11,270 nt of DNA, from assembly GCA_031275255.1 (NCBI GenBank), contig JAISPA010000006.1, positions 1 to 11,270 on the forward strand, written 5' to 3'. The notes beneath the pieces are model-generated. The model ran no database searches. It was not told where the DNA came from and saw nothing but the letters and a program-made list of their open reading frames with translations. A program made the position numbers and the translations under genes. Every line of letters begins with the position of its first letter. Positions within the stretch are counted from its first letter, which is position 1. Origin of the DNA: Acidaminococcales bacterium (GTDB lineage Bacteria > Bacillota > Negativicutes > Acidaminococcales > JAISLQ01). Of this stretch, positions 6,464 to 11,270 are shown one piece after another.

Positions 6464-8454
6464 TGGCAAACCGGCAAAAGTATAAAACAGCCGCCCCCCG
6501 CGCTTTGTTCGTTCTGGCAATCGTCGGCGCCGGCTTTTTCGCCTGCATCCTGCGTATCGGCTGGCTGCAGCTGGTCAGGGGCGAGGCGCTGGCCGCGCGC
6601 GCGGCGGCCAGTAAAAACATACTGCGGGAACTGCAATCACCGCGCGGCTCGATTTACGACCGCGAAGGGCGTGAATTGGCGATCAGCCTTATCTCGCTTT
6701 CTCTGTACGCACATCCGGCGGCCATGGATGACGCGCGCGAACAAAGCGGCCGGAGAGACCCGCGCCGGCTGGCGGCCGAGCTGCTTTCCCGGGAATTGGA
6801 AAAAAGCGAACAGGAACTTTACGATATTTTTACCAGTAAAGAGGATTTTGTCTGGCTGGAACGGACGATGGACAAAGCCCGTACGGACAGGCTCGGCAAA
6901 ATACTGCAGGACAACCGGCTTAACGGTTTTGGGTTTATCAAAGAGAGCAAACGTTATTATCCTATGGGGCCCTTAGCCGCCCAAATATTGGGCTTTGTCG
7001 GCACCGACGACGTAGGTTTGAGCGGCATAGAAGCGGCGCTGGATACTTTGTTGAAAAGCGCGGTATTGCCGCAGTTTATAGAAACAGACACAGCCGGGCG
7101 GCCAATTTTTTCTTCCGTGCTTGCCAGTACCCGCCCGCAGGACATGGCCTCCGTATATTTGACCATCGACAACCGCATACAGTATGCGGCGGAGAAAGCT
7201 CTGGCCGCCGCCGTGAGCAGAACCGGCGCCAAAGCGGCGTCCGCGCTCGTCATGGATGTACACACAGGTGAAGTTCTCGCCATGGCCGGCAACCCTGTTT
7301 TTGACCCTAATTATTTTTACAATTATGATGAAAAAACCTGGCGCAATTCCAATATTTCCCTAGTGTACGAGCCAGGCTCCACTTTTAAGCCGCTGGTCGC
7401 GGCGACCGCCATAAATGAAAGCATTGCAGAGCCCGAGACGCTGTTTTTCGACACAGGCAAATTAACCGTTGACGACCGCGAAATCAGCAATTCCGGGGGG
7501 CGTTCTTTCGGTATGATTCCTTTCAGCGAGGTGATAACCCATTCGCTCAATACCGTCATGGCGCAGATTGCTTTCAGCCTCGGCCGGGAACGCTTGAACA
7601 AATACGCCCGCGCCTTTGGTTTCGGCGAATACACCGATATCGACCTGCCGGGCGAAGAAGCGGGGATATTGTTCAGGACCGATTCCATGCGCAAGATTGA
7701 CATGGCCAGCATGTCCATCGGGCAGGGAATAGCGGTAACGCCCTTGCAGCTGGTTTGCGCCATAAGCGCGATCGCCGCCGACGGCCGGCCGGTACGCCCG
7801 TCTATCGTCAAAAGCATAATTCAGCCCGACGGCTCCGAGCGGCAACAGCAAAGAAGACCGCCGAAAGCGCAGGTCATTTCCGCCGAAACAAGCAAAAAAG
7901 TGCTGGACATGATGGAAAACGTCGTCCTCAAAGGCGGCGGGACCCTGGCTCGGATACCGGGCTACAGAATCGCCGGCAAGACGGGGACGGCTGAAAAAAT
8001 GAAATCGGGCGGCGGCTACGCGCAAAATGAATATATAGCTTCTTTCGTCGGGATCGCTCCGGTGGAAAACCCGCGTTTCGTCACCCTCGTCCTCATCGAT
8101 ACCCCCCATTCGAGCTATTACGGCAGCGAAACCGCCGCCCCGGTCTTTAAAGAGATAATGCAGCAGACGCTGGTAGTGAGCGGCATTGAGCCCTCGTCCG
8201 AAAGCGCCCTGCCGCCGTTTAAGGGTCTTGCGCCGGCGCCCGGCGCCGGCCGCCGGCCGGATCCTTTGCCCGTTGACGGCAAATACACTTGCGTTCCCGA
8301 TGTAACCGGCTTTACGATGCGAGAATGTGCGAAAATACTCGAGCAAAATGCGCTTACGCTGATTCCGCGCGGCAGCGGGCGCGCCGCGCGGCAAGAACCG
8401 CCGGCGTTTTCGGTGGCGGAGGATGAAAGCGCGGTTACCGTATGGTTTGAATGA
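6463..8454 (+). CDS. Class B penicillin-binding protein (transpeptidase) with one PASTA domain
   Basis: 663-residue cell-wall transpeptidase. It has a short cytoplasmic N-terminus, one membrane anchor (about 12-33), a PBP dimerisation region (about 55-220, starting with RGSIYDREGRELA) and a transpeptidase domain (about 255-565). The penicilloyl-serine triads are complete: S306-T-F-K309, S361-L-N363 and K506-T-G508. A Pro/Ala/Gly linker (about 580-606) leads to a single C-terminal PASTA domain (about 610-663, VPDVTGF). That architecture is like SpoVD or Firmicutes PBP2-type division enzymes. It cross-links stem peptides outside the membrane and is the likely partner of the SEDS protein before it. 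The start is ATG 6463, overlapping the SEDS stop in TGATG. The same frame is open far upstream inside the SEDS gene, but that part has no family similarity. Only weak Shine-Dalgarno character (GGGG) precedes it, which fits coupled translation. SpoVD, FtsI or PBP2 role remains open. Confidence 0.94.
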   Translation: MANRQKYKTAAPRALFVLAIVGAGFFACILRIGWLQLVRGEALAARAAASKNILRELQSPRGSIYDREGRELAISLISLSLYAHPAAMDDAREQSGRRDPRRLAAELLSRELEKSEQELYDIFTSKEDFVWLERTMDKARTDRLGKILQDNRLNGFGFIKESKRYYPMGPLAAQILGFVGTDDVGLSGIEAALDTLLKSAVLPQFIETDTAGRPIFSSVLASTRPQDMASVYLTIDNRIQYAAEKALAAAVSRTGAKAASALVMDVHTGEVLAMAGNPVFDPNYFYNYDEKTWRNSNISLVYEPGSTFKPLVAATAINESIAEPETLFFDTGKLTVDDREISNSGGRSFGMIPFSEVITHSLNTVMAQIAFSLGRERLNKYARAFGFGEYTDIDLPGEEAGILFRTDSMRKIDMASMSIGQGIAVTPLQLVCAISAIAADGRPVRPSIVKSIIQPDGSERQQQRRPPKAQVISAETSKKVLDMMENVVLKGGGTLARIPGYRIAGKTGTAEKMKSGGGYAQNEYIASFVGIAPVENPRFVTLVLIDTPHSSYYGSETAAPVFKEIMQQTLVVSGIEPSSESALPPFKGLAPAPGAGRRPDPLPVDGKYTCVPDVTGFTMRECAKILEQNALTLIPRGSGRAARQEPPAFSVAEDESAVTVWFE

Positions 8455-8480
8455 CTGTTTTATAACTGAAATATGTTTTC

Positions 8481-8486
8481 AGGAGG
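8481..8486 (+). promoter_or_regulatory. Ribosome binding site of fhs
   Basis: AGGAGG lies 9 nt before ATG 8496 but only 3 nt before the in-frame ATG 8490. The family N-terminus normally reads MLSDIEIAQ, so ATG 8496 is preferred. Confidence 0.75.
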
Positions 8487-8495
8487 CAGATGTAT

Positions 8496-10166
8496 ATGTT
8501 AAGCGATATCGAAATAGCGCAAAAAGCCTGGCTTTTGCCCATAACCCAAATCGCCGCCCGCCTCGGCGTCCCCGAGGATGAAATCGAGCAGTATGGGCGT
8601 TATAAGGCGAAAATATCATTGGACTATATAAAAAAGCTGGAGGACAGGCCGGCCGGCAACCTTATCCTGGTAACCGCCATCACGCCGACGCCGGCGGGCG
8701 AAGGAAAATCCACCACCACCGTCGGCCTCGCCCAAGCCTTATCCAAAATCAACAAAAAAACGCTGGTCGCCCTGCGCGAGCCGTCGCTCGGCCCTTGCAT
8801 GGGAATAAAGGGCGGAGCGGCGGGCGGCGGGTATTCGCAGGTTGTGCCGATGGAAGACATCAATCTGCACTTTACCGGAGACATGCACGCAATAACCACC
8901 GCGCACAACCTTTTGTCCGCCATGGCGGACAACCATCTCCAGCAGGGCAACCCGCTGCGGCTCGACCCGCGCCGCGTAACCTGGAAGCGCGTGCTCGACA
9001 TGAATGACCGCGCGCTGCGCAACATAGTCGTTGGTCTTGGCGGCAAAATGGACGGTGTGCCGCGGGAAGACGGCTTTGATATAACGGTTGCGTCGGAGGT
9101 AATGGCTATCCTTTGCCTGTCGGAGAACATCCGCGACCTTAAAGAACGGCTGGGCAAAATAATCGTCGGCTACACTTACGAGGACGCGCCGGTAACCGCC
9201 GCCATGCTCAACGCGCAGGGCGCGATGGCCGCGCTGCTGAAAGACGCGCTCAAACCAAACCTTGTGCAGACGCTGGAAAATGTTCCCGCCATAGTGCACG
9301 GCGGCCCTTTCGCCAACATTGCGCACGGCTGCAACAGCCTGATTGCCACGAAAACCGCTCTGAAACTGGCCGATTACATCGTAACCGAAGCCGGGTTCGG
9401 CGCGGATTTGGGAGCGGAGAAGTTTTTCGACATAAAATGCCGGGCAGGCGGCCTCCTTCCCAAAGCCGCCGTGGTGGTAGCCACCGTCCGCGCGCTGAAA
9501 ATGCACGGCGGCGTGCCGAAAAGCAGTTTGAGCGTCCCGGACAAAGACGCGGTCGTCCGCGGACTGGCCAATTTGGAAAAACACCTGGAAAACATCCAAA
9601 AATTCGGCGTGCCGCCGATCGTGGCGATAAACATCTTTACGCAGGACAGCCGGGAAGAACTTGACGCCATTTACCGCCATTGCCAAAAAATAGGGGTAGC
9701 GGTGGAACTGTCCGACGTTTGGGCGCGCGGCGGCGAAGGCGGTATCAGTCTGGCGAAGAGGGTGGCCGAGACAGTGGAAAGAAACACCGCCGCCTTTAAG
9801 CCGATATACGCTTTATCCGCCGCGCCGGCGGACAAAGCGAAAACCATCGCCCGCGAAATATATGGCGCGGACGGTATCAATTTCAGCAAACAGGCCCTTG
9901 CTTCCTTAAAAAAGTACGAAAGCTTGGGATTTTCCGGCTTGCCTGTCTGCATGGCCAAAACACAGTATTCTTTCTCCGACGACCCGCTCCTGCCCGGCCG
10001 GCCGGAAAATTTCACCGTTACCGTGCGGGATGCGCGTATATGCGCCGGCGCGGGTTTTATCGTCATGCTGACCGGAGATATCCTTACCATGCCCGGCCTG
10101 CCGAAAATGCCCGCCGCCGAAAAGATTGACGTAGACGACGGCGGCGTGATCAAAGGATTGTTTTAG
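8496..10166 (+). CDS. fhs: Formate-tetrahydrofolate ligase
   Basis: 556-residue cytoplasmic enzyme that joins formate to tetrahydrofolate using ATP, giving 10-formyl-THF. This supplies purine and formyl-methionine synthesis, and it is a step of the methyl branch of the Wood-Ljungdahl pathway in acetogens. Nothing here shows whether this organism is an acetogen. The sequence is full length and highly conserved: phosphate-binding loop [11 protein letters not shown] (65-75), then [20 protein letters not shown] and the HFTGD segment, VRALKMHGG, and the C-terminal [19 protein letters not shown] signature. It begins 41 nt after the PBP gene with no terminator between, so it may be read through from the wall operon. 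A separate promoter within the end of the PBP gene cannot be excluded. No THF riboswitch would fit in the 41-nt gap. Confidence 0.97.
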   Translation: MLSDIEIAQKAWLLPITQIAARLGVPEDEIEQYGRYKAKISLDYIKKLEDRPAGNLILVTAITPTPAGEGKSTTTVGLAQALSKINKKTLVALREPSLGPCMGIKGGAAGGGYSQVVPMEDINLHFTGDMHAITTAHNLLSAMADNHLQQGNPLRLDPRRVTWKRVLDMNDRALRNIVVGLGGKMDGVPREDGFDITVASEVMAILCLSENIRDLKERLGKIIVGYTYEDAPVTAAMLNAQGAMAALLKDALKPNLVQTLENVPAIVHGGPFANIAHGCNSLIATKTALKLADYIVTEAGFGADLGAEKFFDIKCRAGGLLPKAAVVVATVRALKMHGGVPKSSLSVPDKDAVVRGLANLEKHLENIQKFGVPPIVAINIFTQDSREELDAIYRHCQKIGVAVELSDVWARGGEGGISLAKRVAETVERNTAAFKPIYALSAAPADKAKTIAREIYGADGINFSKQALASLKKYESLGFSGLPVCMAKTQYSFSDDPLLPGRPENFTVTVRDARICAGAGFIVMLTGDILTMPGLPKMPAAEKIDVDDGGVIKGLF

Positions 10167-10243
10167 GGCTGAACCAACCCGCGGCATCGCGTTTACCTGT
10201 CCGCGCCGGCAAAAGTGCGTAAGCCGAAGAGCTATTAATGGAT

Positions 10244-10249
10244 GGAGAG
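10244..10249 (+). promoter_or_regulatory. Ribosome binding site choosing the cheR start
   Basis: GGAGAG at 10244-10249 lies 9 nt before ATG 10259. An in-frame ATG at 10238 has only a weak purine stretch upstream and would place this site inside the coding region, so MSWQEDKNW is the likelier N-terminus. Confidence 0.65.
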
Positions 10250-10258
10250 TGTATTTTT

Positions 10259-11047
10259 ATGAGTTGGCAAGAAGACAAAAACTGGGAATCTTTTAAAGAA
10301 AAATGGTTACGCAAATCCGGGATTGACCTTAATCTTTACAAACCGGCGCAAATGCACCGGCGCATAAACAATTTCATGGAACGCGCCGGCACGGACAGTT
10401 ACGACAAGTTCCTGGAAATGGTCAGTGCGGACAAGGACCTTTACCACGCCTTTTTTGAGCATTTGACCATAAACGTGACGGAATTTTTCCGCACGCCGGA
10501 AAAGTTTGATGACCTGGAAAAAATCATCATTCCGGAACTTTTGAAGAAAAGTTCTAAACTGCGCATTTGGAGTGCCGGCTGTTCCACCGGCGCGGAGCCT
10601 TATTCACTCGCCATGATGCTCAACGACCTGACGCCGGGCGTCTCCCACCGCATACTCGCCACCGACCTTGACGTGGAAATGCTGGCCAAAGCCAAGGCAG
10701 GTGGCCCTTACAATCCCAACGAAGTGAAAAACCTGCCGCCGGCCAGGATAAAAAATTATTTTACCAAGGTCAACGACGGGTACATGGTAAACGACGCGAT
10801 AAAACACAAAATAGAACTCAAACAGCACAATCTTTTAAAAGACCGCTTTGAAACAGGTTTCAACCTCATCCTCTGCCGCAACGTCGTCATATATTTTACC
10901 GAAGAAGCCAAGGACAAACTCTACAGAAACTTTTTCGCCGCCCTGAAAGAAGGGGGGATATTGTTCGTCGGGGGGACCGAGGCGATCATGAATTTTCGCG
11001 ATATGGGCTATACCCAGATAAGACCTTTCTTTTATCAGAAACATTGA
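10259..11047 (+). CDS. cheR: CheR-type chemotaxis receptor methyltransferase
   Basis: 262-residue cytoplasmic methyltransferase. CheR transfers methyl groups from S-adenosylmethionine to glutamates of chemoreceptors, tuning adaptation. The N-terminal helical domain (about 1-75) carries LYKPAQMHRRINNF (26-39), typical of Firmicutes CheR, and ends in INVTEFFR (71-78). The SAM-binding motif is IWSAGCSTGAEPYSLAM (103-119). Acidic residues of ATDLD (134-138) follow. The hallmark LILCRNVVIYF (203-213) and GGILFVGGTE (232-241, often GHSE in relatives) close the fold. Length is normal, with no TPR or response-regulator extension. It is 92 nt after fhs, and no cheA, cheW, cheB or receptor gene is in the window, so it looks like an orphan copy or the first gene of a cluster broken at the right. 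Its partner receptors cannot be named. Confidence 0.93.
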   Translation: MSWQEDKNWESFKEKWLRKSGIDLNLYKPAQMHRRINNFMERAGTDSYDKFLEMVSADKDLYHAFFEHLTINVTEFFRTPEKFDDLEKIIIPELLKKSSKLRIWSAGCSTGAEPYSLAMMLNDLTPGVSHRILATDLDVEMLAKAKAGGPYNPNEVKNLPPARIKNYFTKVNDGYMVNDAIKHKIELKQHNLLKDRFETGFNLILCRNVVIYFTEEAKDKLYRNFFAALKEGGILFVGGTEAIMNFRDMGYTQIRPFFYQKH

Positions 11048-11100
11048 AAAAAGGCGGGGATAGGCGTTGCCTGCCCGACATGCGGCCTAAGCGGCAATCC

Positions 11101-11158
11101 GCGGCGATCAGTGCTGCTGCCCGGCATCAGGGCGTCTTTGCGGCTGATTTGCCGCTTT
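11101..11158 (+). terminator. Possible weak terminator or folded element after cheR
   Basis: GCGGC (11140-11144) and GCCGC (11151-11155) form a 5-bp stem with a 6-nt loop followed by TTT. In an alternative fold, GCGGCGATCAG (11101-11111) pairs with CTGATTTGCCGC (11144-11155) through ten base pairs and a small internal loop. The T-run is short, so termination is uncertain. Confidence 0.3.
11126..11153. repeat. Second copy of the dispersed intergenic repeat
   Basis: By direct comparison this 28-nt stretch matches 2568-2595 at 24 of 28 positions, in the same orientation. The shared core is TCTTTGCGGCTG followed, two bases on, by TTGCC. Both copies lie in gaps between genes and within potential hairpins. 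Confidence 0.5.
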
Positions 11159-11270
11159 GCTTAAAATCCTCGCCGAACCTTTGAGGGCCATGGACGGCCA
11201 AATGCCGAATATACCGCGAAAGGCAGGCATCCTGCGGGGTTGGCCGGTGTTTTGCGCCTCGCGGGGCGGC

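Larger units (their letters stand above)
11048..11270. other. 223-nt region after cheR, no confident gene
   Basis: The minus strand has two frames open to the window edge. One enters at 11270 and stops at 11129-11127; another runs through the same DNA and stops nearby. A plus-strand ATG lies at about 11191, after GAGGG with too short a spacing. None has a recognisable product, and short open frames are expected in GC-rich DNA. The region is crowded with GCGGC words and small inverted repeats, such as GCAGG-CAT-CCTGC at 11223-11235. It also contains the second copy of the dispersed repeat. Confidence 0.45.

Noticed and set aside
7462..8394. Long minus-strand open frame (310 codons) opposite the PBP gene
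   Set aside because: It is antisense to intact transpeptidase motifs (SLN, KTG), with composition typical of a shadow frame.
8455..8495. Possible THF riboswitch or separate promoter before fhs
   Set aside because: The 41-nt gap is too short for the riboswitch, and TATAAC at 8461-8466 has no -35 at suitable spacing.
8739..9686. Long minus-strand open frame (315 codons) opposite fhs
   Set aside because: It is the antisense shadow of a highly conserved gene with GC-rich third positions. There is no ribosome binding site or recognisable domain.

Overview
The window looks like a chromosomal segment of an anaerobic Firmicute. A Negativicutes-type genome is my best guess. The evidence is family content (PASTA-tailed penicillin-binding protein, SEDS/PBP pair, AcoR-type activator, formate-tetrahydrofolate ligase, Firmicutes-style CheR), strong AGGAGG-type ribosome binding sites, some TTG starts, and moderately GC-rich coding DNA. 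The taxonomic assignment is inference; no rRNA or marker phylogeny is available here.

Layout. Positions 1-465 are AT-rich and hold only minus-strand coding scraps at the left edge: a short IS630-like N-terminal fragment and the first codons of a gene that runs out of the window. All eight intact genes are on the plus strand. They are a radical SAM protein (466-1365), a secreted peptidoglycan-binding NlpC/P60 hydrolase (1496-2191), an AcoR-like Fis-family AAA+ regulator (2749-4629), trmB (4646-5290), a SEDS glycosyltransferase of the FtsW/RodA/SpoVE family (5300-6463), a class B PBP with one PASTA domain (6463-8454), fhs (8496-10166) and cheR (10259-11047). The gap at 2192-2748 contains a broken minus-strand gene and a palindromic element. 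Part of that element recurs after cheR at 11126-11153.

How the genes fit together. From 2749 to 8454 the genes are packed with gaps of 16 and 9 nt and then a 1-nt overlap, and fhs follows 41 nt later, so regulator-trmB-SEDS-PBP(-fhs) may be one transcription unit. The SEDS protein polymerises glycan strands and its partner PBP cross-links them; the translational overlap supports their working as a pair. The NlpC/P60 enzyme acts on the same polymer. TrmB (tRNA m7G46), Fhs (one-carbon metabolism) and CheR (receptor methylation) are unrelated in function.

The most unusual observation is the regulator. It keeps Walker A, Walker B and a Fis-type DNA-binding tail. It has lost a recognisable GAFTGA sigma-54 contact loop and both arginines of the usual arginine-finger region, so it may not be a conventional sigma-54 activator. 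I saw no CRISPR array, tRNA, rRNA, complete insertion sequence or known riboswitch.
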